Part shown: one piece after another, positions 26,683 to 34,631 of the stretch
How positions within the stretch are numbered: position 1 is the first letter of the stretch
Layout of the letters: every line of letters begins with the position of its first letter
NCBI GenBank assembly: GCA_016718655.1
Contig: JADKCV010000018.1
Location: 1 to 64,000, forward strand
Source: Flavobacteriales bacterium
GTDB taxonomy: Bacteria; Bacteroidota; Bacteroidia; Flavobacteriales_F; PHOS-HE28
Direction: 5' to 3'
DNA length: 64,000 nucleotides
Notes under the pieces: model-generated
Databases searched by the model: none
What the model was told of the DNA's origin: nothing
The model's input: only the letters and a program-made list of their open reading frames with translations
Made by a program: the position numbers and the translations under genes

Positions 26683-29454
26683 ATGCGCCCGCTCCGAACC
26701 GTCCTCCGAACGCTCTTGCTTCCTGTTATCGTGGCCGGCCCTGGTCACCTTGGCGCCCAAGTGGTGGTGAACGAGGTGTGCGCCTCGAACCTGAACGATT
26801 ACGCGGACAACTACGGGGAGTTCGAGGACTGGTTCGAACTGTACAATGGTGGTGCCGCAGCAGTGGACATCAGCGGATGGTGGGTGAGCAACCGCGGCGG
26901 CAATCCGTTGAAGTGGCAGGTTCCCGCCGGAACAACCATCCCCGCGAATGGTTACCGCGTGTTCATTTGCAGCAAGCGCGACATCGTGGTAGGTGCCACC
27001 ATACACACGAGCTTCAACCTGAACCAAACGGACGAGGATCATGTGTTACTGAGCAACGCTGCGGGCACCGAAGTCGATGACTTCGAGTTCGTCCTTGGAC
27101 AGCGCACCCAATTGGGTCACTCGCGTGGACGCACCACGGATGGCGCCGCTGCATGGAGCTTGTTCACCAACCCCACCCCGGGTGCATCGAACACGGGTGC
27201 ATCCGCCAGCTATGCGGCACCACCCAACCTCTCACCCGCAGCGGGCTTCTACGCAGGCAGCCAGTCGATAACCATGACCGCGGTGGCAGGCGCCACCATC
27301 CGCTATACCTTGGATGGTTCCGAGCCCACTGCCGCTTCGACACTCTACGCGGGGCCTGTGAACGTGAACACTACCACGGTGGTACGAGCTCTTGCTTTCG
27401 GGCCGGCCGGCACCCCTCCTAGCTTCACCACCACCAACTCCTACTTCATCAATAACGACCATACGGTTGCGGTGATCAGTATCGCCGGTAGCCAGTTGGA
27501 TGATCTACTGGGAGGGAATGGTGGTATCCAACCCTTCGGACACATGGAGTACTTCGGACCCGACGGGGTACTGCGCGATGAAGCGGTCGGTGAATTCAAC
27601 GAACATGGTCAGGATAGTTGGGCCTATGCGCAGCGGGGCTTCGACTACATCGCGCGCGATCAGACCGGTTACAACGACGCCATTCGCTACCCGGTGTTCC
27701 GCACCAAGGACCGCGAGAAGTACCAGCGCTTGATCATCAAGGCTTCCGCAGGCGATAACTTCAATTTCGGGCCAGGTCAACCGGCGCACATTCGCGATGC
27801 CTACGTACAGGCACTGAGCCAGACCGGTGGGCTGGCGGTGGACGAGCGGAGCTACGAACCTGCCGTACTGTATGTGAACGGGCAATACTGGGGTGTGTAT
27901 GATGTGCGTGAGAAGGTCGATGACCATGACTTCACGAACTACTATTACGATCAGGACAAGTTCAACATCCAGATGCTCAAGACCTGGGGCGGGACCTGGT
28001 CCGAATATGGCGGCGGGCAAGCCCAAGCGGACTGGGATGCATTGCGCACCTACATCAACAGCAACAACATGGGCGACCCCACCGCGTTCGCCTATGTCGA
28101 TGAACAATACAACTGGCAGAGCCTGGTCGACTATTTCTGCCTGAACAGTTATACGGTCTGTGCGGACTGGTTGAACTGGAACACCGCATGGTGGCGTGGA
28201 CGTAACCCCGATGGCGACAAGAAGAAGTGGCGCTACCTGTTATGGGATATGGATGCCACCTTCGGTCACTATACCAATTTCACCGGCATTCCGGATCAAA
28301 CACCCACCGCCGACCCCTGCAATGCGGAGGAACTCGGGGACCCTGGAGGACAAGGACACACGGTCATCCTTCAGAAGCTCATCACCGAGAACGAGATGGT
28401 CCATGACTATTACGTGAACCGCTACATCGATCTCGGAAACACCTTGTTCAGCTGTGATCATATGTTGCCCTTCCTGGACAGCTTGGTCGCGCTGATCCGG
28501 CCGGAAATGCCCGGTCAAGTAGCGCGGTGGGGAGGCTCCATGGCTCAGTGGGAAGCGAACGTCCTGGTGCTGCGCAACTTCATCGAAGAGCGGTGTGTGC
28601 AAGTTCAGGACGGGATGGTCGATTGCTACGACCTGGAAGGTCCTTACCCAGTGGTCTTCAATGTGGATCCCCCCATGAGCGGGACCATCCAGATCAACTC
28701 CATTGCGCCGGAGACCTATCCGTTCAGCGGCCTCTACTACGGGGGCATCAATACCACGCTGGCGCCATTACCAGCAGAAGGCTGGATCTTCAGTCATTGG
28801 GAGGTGTTCAGCACCAACGCCGTACTACCCAGCCTGACGGACTCCTTGGTCACGGTCGACTTCCTCAGCGCGGATAGTGTGGTAGCGCATTTCGTTCCAC
28901 CTACACGCTATGAGATCCTCTTGGATGTGGAACCCAGGAACAGCGCCAGTATCACCATCGGTGGGAACACCTACACCTCCTTCCCTACACTGATCACCGT
29001 TCCCGAAGGTGTGGACCTGGACTTCACGGTAGGCCCGAACATGTACTACGATTTCCTGCACTGGTTCGTGAAGAACACGGACTATCTACCTGCGGATAGT
29101 ACCCAGCGACAATTGACGGCACAGTGGTGGACCACCGATACCATCATCGCATACCTCAAGCCGCAGGACTACGTGTTCTACACCTCCAACGCCTTCAGCC
29201 CCAACGGGGACGGATACAATGACCTCTGGCACCCTGCTGTGAACGTGGTGGACCTGGCCACTTATGACCTGGCCATCTTCGATCGCTGGGGTGGAGTGAT
29301 CTGGCAAGCCCCTGGACCATTCGATACCGGATGGGATGGTACCTCCAACGGTAAGGCCGTTCCCAATGGGGTCTATGGGTTCCGGGCATATATGTTCGAC
29401 GCCATCAAGAAGGAGCCTTATGAACTCCATGGCCATGTGACCATCGTTCGCTAA
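26683..29454 (+). CDS. CotH-domain surface protein with lamin-tail, CHB_HEX and T9SS type B domains
   Basis: A GTG at 26674 is possible, but ATG 26683 (MRPLRTVLRTLLLPVIVAG) gives the better signal peptide. Domain order: lamin-tail-like domain (VVVNEVCASNLNDYADNYGEFEDWFELYN, SGWWVSNRGGNPLKW), chitobiase/HEX C-terminal-like domain (YAAPPNLSPAAGFYAGSQSI, IRYTLDGSEPTAASTLYAG), then the CotH kinase-like domain (FRTKDREKYQRLIIKASAGDN, AVLYVNGQYWGVYDVREKVD, WRYLLWDMDATFGHYTNF). Two Ig-like or 'GGNTYTSFPT' segments follow. The final type B sorting domain is SNAFSPNGDGYNDLWHP, LAIFDRWGGVIW, WDGTSNGKAVPNGVYGF, ending GHVTIVR. It is probably a surface protein that modifies or binds other surface proteins. 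TATCTTTC at 26659-26666 is a likely -7 element. Confidence 0.9.
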   Translation: MRPLRTVLRTLLLPVIVAGPGHLGAQVVVNEVCASNLNDYADNYGEFEDWFELYNGGAAAVDISGWWVSNRGGNPLKWQVPAGTTIPANGYRVFICSKRDIVVGATIHTSFNLNQTDEDHVLLSNAAGTEVDDFEFVLGQRTQLGHSRGRTTDGAAAWSLFTNPTPGASNTGASASYAAPPNLSPAAGFYAGSQSITMTAVAGATIRYTLDGSEPTAASTLYAGPVNVNTTTVVRALAFGPAGTPPSFTTTNSYFINNDHTVAVISIAGSQLDDLLGGNGGIQPFGHMEYFGPDGVLRDEAVGEFNEHGQDSWAYAQRGFDYIARDQTGYNDAIRYPVFRTKDREKYQRLIIKASAGDNFNFGPGQPAHIRDAYVQALSQTGGLAVDERSYEPAVLYVNGQYWGVYDVREKVDDHDFTNYYYDQDKFNIQMLKTWGGTWSEYGGGQAQADWDALRTYINSNNMGDPTAFAYVDEQYNWQSLVDYFCLNSYTVCADWLNWNTAWWRGRNPDGDKKKWRYLLWDMDATFGHYTNFTGIPDQTPTADPCNAEELGDPGGQGHTVILQKLITENEMVHDYYVNRYIDLGNTLFSCDHMLPFLDSLVALIRPEMPGQVARWGGSMAQWEANVLVLRNFIEERCVQVQDGMVDCYDLEGPYPVVFNVDPPMSGTIQINSIAPETYPFSGLYYGGINTTLAPLPAEGWIFSHWEVFSTNAVLPSLTDSLVTVDFLSADSVVAHFVPPTRYEILLDVEPRNSASITIGGNTYTSFPTLITVPEGVDLDFTVGPNMYYDFLHWFVKNTDYLPADSTQRQLTAQWWTTDTIIAYLKPQDYVFYTSNAFSPNGDGYNDLWHPAVNVVDLATYDLAIFDRWGGVIWQAPGPFDTGWDGTSNGKAVPNGVYGFRAYMFDAIKKEPYELHGHVTIVR

Positions 29455-29524
29455 GGCGATTGTCATCGAGGTGTCAGGTTTGTTTAATGTTCTGTCGAAA
29501 GGTCTGAACAAAGAAGGGAGGCCT

Positions 29525-29560
29525 CTGTTGATAGCGTGTTGTCCAACACAAAATCAACAG
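29525..29560 (+). promoter_or_regulatory. Long two-stage hairpin in the leader of the DUF4397 gene
   Basis: Outer stem CTGTTGAT (29525-29532) / ATCAACAG (29553-29560). A symmetric 3x3 internal loop (AGC/AAA) separates it from an inner stem GTGTTG (29536-29541) / CAACAC (29544-29549) with TC between. Every stem base pairs. It ends 4 nt before the ATG at 29565, so it would cover the ribosome landing site or protect the 5' end; as DNA it could be an operator. Confidence 0.6.
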
Positions 29561-29564
29561 ACTC

Positions 29565-32021
29565 ATGACCCACAACCGACTCTCCTTTGCCCTTCTTGCG
29601 GCAGGCTCGTTGGCCAGCGCCACGGCCTGGTCACAAGCCCGCGTACAAGTCATCCACAACTGCGCCGATGCGGCTGCCGCTGTGGTGGACGTTTACATCA
29701 ATGGTGGTGCCGAGCCAGCCATTGATGATTTCGCCTTCCGCACCGCAACTCCCTACATCGACCTGCCGGCAGGTGTGGACTTGGAGATCGGTATCGCACC
29801 GGGCACCAGCGCGGGCCCCCAGGACATCATCCCTGGCCTCACCTTCACCTACAACCTGGCTGATGGCGAGACCTACGTGCTGGTGGCCAATGGCATCGTG
29901 AGCCCAGTAGGGTACTCACCTGCCCCTGCTTTCGGCCTTGACGTGTTCGCCCCTGGACGTGAGGCTTCTGCTGTCGCCGGCAACGTGGACATCCTGGTCC
30001 TGCACGGCAGCACCGATGCCCCGACTGTTCAAGTAGCAGAGACCGCCGTGCTCGGTGGCGCCGTGGTGGTGCCTCCCTTCAGCTTCGGTGAGTTCAGCGC
30101 GGACTACCTCGAAGTACCTGCCGTGGACCTGACCTTGGAAGTGCAACTGCCCGATGGCACCCCCGTGGTAGCCTACGACGCACCGCTCGCCACCTTGGGC
30201 TTGGCCGACGCTGCGATCGTCGCTGTGGCCTCTGGCTTCCTGGCCCCTGCCAACAATAGCAATGGTCCTGGCTTCGGTGTCTGGGTGGCCCTGCCTAGCG
30301 GCGGTCCCCTGGTACAACTTCCCTTGGCCACCGAGCCCAGCGCACGTGTGCAGATCATCCACAACAGTGCCGATGCGGCCGCTGCCGTGGTCGACATCTA
30401 CATCAATGGAGGTGACGAGCCCGCTGTGAACGACTTCGCCTTCCGCACCGCAACCCCCTTCATCGACCTGCCCGCAGGTGTTGACCTGGAGATCGGTATC
30501 GCCCCTGGCACCAGCACCGGTCCTGAGGACATCATCGCTGCACTGAACACCACCGTCAACTTGGAAGATGGTGAGACCTACGTGGTCGTGGCCAACGGTA
30601 TCGTGAGCCCAAGCGGATACAACCCTGCCCCTGCTTTCGGTCTGGACGTTTTCGCGCCCGGTCGTGAAGGAGCCAGCGTATCCGGCAATACGGACATCCT
30701 CGTGCTTCACGGCAGCACTGATGCCCCTACCGTGCAAGTGGCAGAGACCGCAGTACTCGGTGGCGCCGCGGTGGTGCCCCCGTTCAGCTTCGGTGAGTTC
30801 AGCGCGGATTATTTGGAAGTGCCTGCCGTGGACCTGACCCTTGAGGTGCAGTTGCCCGATGGTACCCCGGTGGTCGCTTACGATGCACCCCTCGCCACTT
30901 TGGGCCTGGCTGACGCAGCGCTCGTAGCCGTGGCCTCCGGCTTCTTGGCTCCTGCCAACAATAGCAACGGTCCTGCTTTCGGTATCTGGGTGGCCCTGCC
31001 AAGCGGTGGTCCCTTGGTAGAGCTGCCCTTGGCCACCGAGCCCAGCGCGCGCGTGCAGATCATCCATAACAGTGCCGATGCGGCCGCTGCAGTGGTTGAC
31101 ATCTACATCAACGGTGGTGATGAACCTGCCGTGAACGACTTCGCATTCCGCACCTCCACCCCGTTCATCGACCTGCCCGCAGGTGTGGACCTGGAGATCG
31201 GTATCGCCCCTGGCACCAGCACCGGCCCCCTGGACATCATCACCGCGCTCAACACCACGGTGAACCTGGAAGATGGTGAGACCTACATCGTAGTGGCCAA
31301 CGGTATCGTTAGCGCAACCGGCTACAACCCCGCTCCTGCGTTCGGCCTGGACATCTTCGCCCCCGGTCGCGAGGCTGCTGCCACAGCAGGCAACGTCGAC
31401 ATCCTTGTCCTGCATGGCAGCACCGATGCACCCACCGTGCAAGTGGCAGAGACCGCCGTGCTCGGTGGTGCCGTGGTGGTGCCTCCCTTCAGCTTCGGTG
31501 AATTCAGCGCCGACTACTTGGAAGTACCTGCTGTTGACCTGACCTTGGAAGTGCAATTGCCCGATGGTACCCCTGTGGTGGCCTATGATGCACCCCTCGC
31601 TGCCTTGGGCTTGGCGGATGCAGCACTCGTTGCGGTCGCTTCAGGCTTCCTTGCACCCGCGAACAATAGCAATGGTCCCGGTTTCGGTATCTGGGTTGCT
31701 TTGCCCAGCGGTGGCGCCATGTTGCCGCTCGACCTCGCTACGGGGATCGAAGAGTCCAGCTTCATCAGCAGCTTGACCGTCTTCCCGAATCCTGTGAATG
31801 ACATGCTCTTCATCGACCTGAACAGCACGGAGAACGCGCAGGCTGAGATCCGGATCATGGATATGACCGGCCGCGAGGTCCGCAACCTGGCCAGCCGCAG
31901 CATCGCTGCCGGTGAGAGCCGTGTGGCAGTGGATGTGAGCGACCTGGACAATGGCAGCTACCTGGTGTCCATCCAGGGCAAGGGTACCAGCCGTTCCATT
32001 CCTGTGCAAGTGGTTCGATAA
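29565..32021 (+). CDS. DUF4397 three-repeat surface protein with T9SS type A domain
   Basis: The 818-residue protein has a signal peptide (MTHNRLSFALLAAGSLASATAWSQ). Residues 25-729 are three tandem 235-residue units, each with two DUF4397-like halves: ARVQVIHNSADAAAAVVDVYINGG...FAFRTATPFIDLPAGVDLEIGIAPG and VDILVLHGSTDAPTVQVAETAVLGG...LEVQLPDGTPVVAYDAP. Each unit closes with GFLAPANNSNGPGFGVWVALPSGG. A type A sorting domain follows (LTVFPNPVNDMLFIDLN, IMDMTGREVRNL, LDNGSYLVSIQG, ending PVQVVR). No enzymatic motif. It is probably an abundant surface or matrix protein; codon use and the leader hairpin suggest strong expression (inference). Confidence 0.9.
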   Translation: MTHNRLSFALLAAGSLASATAWSQARVQVIHNCADAAAAVVDVYINGGAEPAIDDFAFRTATPYIDLPAGVDLEIGIAPGTSAGPQDIIPGLTFTYNLADGETYVLVANGIVSPVGYSPAPAFGLDVFAPGREASAVAGNVDILVLHGSTDAPTVQVAETAVLGGAVVVPPFSFGEFSADYLEVPAVDLTLEVQLPDGTPVVAYDAPLATLGLADAAIVAVASGFLAPANNSNGPGFGVWVALPSGGPLVQLPLATEPSARVQIIHNSADAAAAVVDIYINGGDEPAVNDFAFRTATPFIDLPAGVDLEIGIAPGTSTGPEDIIAALNTTVNLEDGETYVVVANGIVSPSGYNPAPAFGLDVFAPGREGASVSGNTDILVLHGSTDAPTVQVAETAVLGGAAVVPPFSFGEFSADYLEVPAVDLTLEVQLPDGTPVVAYDAPLATLGLADAALVAVASGFLAPANNSNGPAFGIWVALPSGGPLVELPLATEPSARVQIIHNSADAAAAVVDIYINGGDEPAVNDFAFRTSTPFIDLPAGVDLEIGIAPGTSTGPLDIITALNTTVNLEDGETYIVVANGIVSATGYNPAPAFGLDIFAPGREAAATAGNVDILVLHGSTDAPTVQVAETAVLGGAVVVPPFSFGEFSADYLEVPAVDLTLEVQLPDGTPVVAYDAPLAALGLADAALVAVASGFLAPANNSNGPGFGIWVALPSGGAMLPLDLATGIEESSFISSLTVFPNPVNDMLFIDLNSTENAQAEIRIMDMTGREVRNLASRSIAAGESRVAVDVSDLDNGSYLVSIQGKGTSRSIPVQVVR
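29637..31751 (+). repeat. Three tandem 705-bp coding repeats
   Basis: Units begin at 29637, 30342 and 31047, exactly 705 bp apart, so each encodes 235 residues. The protein copies are almost identical, while many third-codon positions differ between copies, for example in the FSADYLEV segment. Confidence 0.9.
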
Positions 32022-32042
32022 GCCCATTCATCATCCTGTGAG

Positions 32043-32075
32043 GGGCCGCTCCTAAGGGGGCGGCCCTTCTTTTTC
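32043..32075 (+). terminator. Intrinsic terminator after the DUF4397 gene
   Basis: Stem GGGCCGC (32043-32049) / GCGGCCC (32060-32066), with inner TCC/GGG pairs, followed by TTCTTTTTC. Confidence 0.85.
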
Positions 32076-32140
32076 TTCTCCTGGTGAACACTCTGTACAT
32101 CATTGCGTTACACTGCATCGACCTGCTTCAAAAAGAGGTT

Positions 32141-32148
32141 TACTTTCG
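32141..32148 (+). promoter_or_regulatory. -7 promoter element TACTTTCG
   Basis: A one-mismatch TAnnTTTG, 9 nt before the ATG at 32158 of the MerR-type regulator. Confidence 0.5.
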
Positions 32149-32157
32149 TCCGAGCAC

Positions 32158-33066
32158 ATGGGACCGTTCCTCACGCATTTTCAGATACGCGACCTGGAGG
32201 AGTTCTCCGGCGTGAAGGCCCATACCATACGGATGTGGGAGAAGCGTTACGGGTTATTGGAGCCGGAACGCAGCGACACCAACATCCGCTTCTATGGACT
32301 CGAACAGCTCAAGACGATCCTGAACGTTAGCTTCCTGAACCAGCATGGCCTGAAGATCTCAGTCATCGCAGCCATGAGCCTGGAAGAACGGGAGTTGAAG
32401 GTCCAGGAGCTTGCAGGCCAGCAAGGCACGGGCGGGGATGTGCTGAACACCTTGAAGATGGCCATGCTCGCCTTCGACGAGTTGTTGTTCATGCGCACCT
32501 CCAAGGCCTATGGCGACCGCCATGGGTTCCGAGCGTTGGTCGAAGAAGTGTACGTACCTCTGCTCGAGAACATCGGCGTGCTGTGGCAGACCAATGCCAT
32601 CTGTCCAGCACAAGAGCACTTCGTGAGCAACATCATCCGCCACGAACTCATCGTGGCCACGCATGCCTTGGCACCGGCATCGGCCACCAAGCGCACCACC
32701 CACGTGCTGTACTTGCCTGCTGATGAGATCCACGAGTTGGGTCTCTTGTATCTGAACCACGTGATCCGCAACAAGGGTGAGCGGACCATCTACCTCGGCC
32801 AGAGTGTTCCCATGGAGGATCTACGTCAAGTGGCTGCACTGCATGGTGGTCCGCTGGTCTTCATCACCGTACTGATGGCCAATCCGGCCCCGGCGGATGT
32901 GCCTGCCTACCTCCTGAAGCTGCGCGCCATGATCCCGGATGAACGGGTGAGCTTCTGGGTGACCGGGAGCCAACTGGCCCGTGTGGCGCCCATGGACGTT
33001 CCAACAGGAATGAACCTGTTCAAGAGCATGCGGGATGTCATCGCTGCCTTGGACGGCAGCAACTGA
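32158..33066 (+). CDS. MerR-family B12-binding regulator, CarH/LitR-like
   Basis: The 302-residue protein has an N-terminal MerR winged helix (residues 6-75: FQIRDLEEFSGVKAHTIRMWEKRYGLLEPERSDTNIRFY). A four-helix B12-binding cap follows (about 95-175), then a Rossmann B12-binding domain (about 182-295). The cap holds W143-x9-E153-H154, the Wx9EH signature of adenosylcobalamin photoreceptors. The Rossmann domain has E190-x-H192-x-x-G195, the lower axial ligand motif. In known members dark AdoCbl tetramers repress carotenoid or photolyase genes and light releases them. No carotenoid gene is next to it here, so the target lies elsewhere or is itself. Light sensing is inferred from the motifs. 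Confidence 0.85.
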   Translation: MGPFLTHFQIRDLEEFSGVKAHTIRMWEKRYGLLEPERSDTNIRFYGLEQLKTILNVSFLNQHGLKISVIAAMSLEERELKVQELAGQQGTGGDVLNTLKMAMLAFDELLFMRTSKAYGDRHGFRALVEEVYVPLLENIGVLWQTNAICPAQEHFVSNIIRHELIVATHALAPASATKRTTHVLYLPADEIHELGLLYLNHVIRNKGERTIYLGQSVPMEDLRQVAALHGGPLVFITVLMANPAPADVPAYLLKLRAMIPDERVSFWVTGSQLARVAPMDVPTGMNLFKSMRDVIAALDGSN

Positions 33067-33079
33067 CCTTCAAGGGCCT

Positions 33080-34487
33080 TCAGTCGGGAAACACCTTACC
33101 CGGGTTCATGATCCCCAAAGGGTCCAGCGTGGCCTTGATCGCGCGCATCACAGCGAGCTGGGCCGGGTTGAAGGCGATATCCATGTATTCCCGTTGAACA
33201 AGGCCTATACCATGTTCACCGCTGAGCGTGCCCCCCAAGGAGACCGTCAATTGGAAGATCTCCCGGATGGCGTGGGTCAATTCGTGTTCCCAGTAGTGGT
33301 CCGAGAGGTCGCCTTTGATGATGTTGACGTGGAGGTTGCCATCACCCGCGTGCCCATAACACACCGACGAGAATCCATGCCGGGCACCGATCTCCTTCAC
33401 CCCTTGCAACAGTTTGGGTAGTTCGAACCGGGGGACCACGGTATCCTCTTCCTTGTAGACGCTGTGGGCCTTCACGCTCACCGGCACACTCCTGCGCAAT
33501 CGCCATAGCGCATCCTTCTCTGAACTCGAAGCTCGCAAAGAGCACCTCACCTGCACCATGAGCCTCCACCACACCGAGGATGGTCTCGCACTCCTGCATG
33601 AGCACCTCCAAATGATCTCCATCCACCTCGATCAGCAGATATGCTGCGGGTCCGGTGGAAAGCTGCGTGGGAAGTCCATCGGTGAAGCGCATGGTCCAAC
33701 CGATCGCGTCACGTTCCATGAATTCCATGGCACTTGGGGTGATCCCTGCCCGGAAGACCGCGCTTACCGCCTCACAGGCCTTGACCGCATCCGGGAAGGG
33801 CACCAGCATCAACTGGGTGTGCTTGGGCAATGGTACGAGTTTGAGCACCGCGCGAGTGATGATGCCCAATGTCCCCTCACTACCCACCATCAGTCTCGTG
33901 AGATCATAGCCCGTGGCATTCTTCAGCGTATTGGCGCCGGTCCAGATCACCTCGCCATTGGGGAGCACGACTTCCAGGTTCAGGACGAAGTCGCGGGTGA
34001 CCCCGTACTTGACCGCGCGTGGCCCTCCTGCGTTCTCGGCAAGGTTCCCGCCAATGGTGCAACTGCCCTTGCTGGACGGATCGGGAGCGTAGTAGAGGCC
34101 TTTGGCTGCGACGGCGTCCTGTAGTACCTGTGTGATCACTCCGGGTTCCACTGTGACCTGCAGGTTCCGCTCATCGATGTCCAGTATCCGATCCATACGG
34201 TCCAATGCAAGCCCCACGCCACCGTGCACGGCAAGGGCACCGCCACTCAACCCCGTACGACCACCGATCGGCGTGATCGGGATGTGATGTGCGGCGCATA
34301 AGCGTACCACGGCACTCACCTCGGCGGTATTCCGCGGTCTTACCACCACCTCCGGTGGGTGGTTCAGGTCCTCCGTCTCATCGTGGCCATATGCCGATCG
34401 CTGTTCCGTTGATGTCCAAACATCACCCGTGGGCACGGCATCCTTGAGTGCGGCTATGAATGCGCCGTCCACCTGCATTGCGATCAT
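33080..34487 (-). CDS. FAD-linked oxidase, GlcD/D-lactate dehydrogenase type (one frameshift)
   Basis: About 468 residues. It is a PCMH-type FAD protein: VVVRPRNTAEVSAVVRLCAAHHIPITPIGGRTGLSGGALAV (FAD-binding), GLYYAPDPSSKGSCTIGGNLAENAGGPRAVKYG, and GYDLTRLMVGSEGTLGIITRAVLKL. A single shift near 33515 (VLFAS to SSEKDALWRLRRSVPVSV) joins the C-terminal cap: CYGHAGDGNLHVNI, GGTLSGEHGIGLVQREYM, DPLGIMNPGKVFPD. The family includes glycolate oxidase GlcD and D-2-hydroxyacid dehydrogenases. Partner subunits GlcE and GlcF are not nearby, so a stand-alone D-2-hydroxy acid dehydrogenase is more likely than a glycolate oxidase complex. Confidence 0.87.
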
Positions 34488-34491
34488 GACG

Positions 34492-34499
34492 CAAATGTA
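34492..34499 (-). promoter_or_regulatory. -7 promoter element TACATTTG
   Basis: An exact TAnnTTTG on the minus strand, ending 4 nt before the ATG at 34487 of the FAD oxidase. Confidence 0.55.
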
Positions 34500-34631
34500 C
34501 TTGTGCGCCTTGCCCAGGCAGGCGCGGCCACAAGAACCGATTTGGAGTTGACCCCGGCCCGGTGTAACTTCCCCCTATCCCACCCGGATGTCAGGTCTGG
34601 TAGAGCAGGAAGTGGTGGTCCCAAAGCCCCG

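Noticed and set aside
29916..31556. 546-residue open frame on the minus strand, opposite the DUF4397 repeats
   Set aside because: It repeats with the same 705-bp period and is an antisense shadow of the coding repeats.
34595..34625. tRNA-like string GGTAGAGCAG in the leader of the tail-fibre-like gene
   Set aside because: It resembles a D-arm by chance; no acceptor stem, anticodon arm or T-arm could be folded around it.
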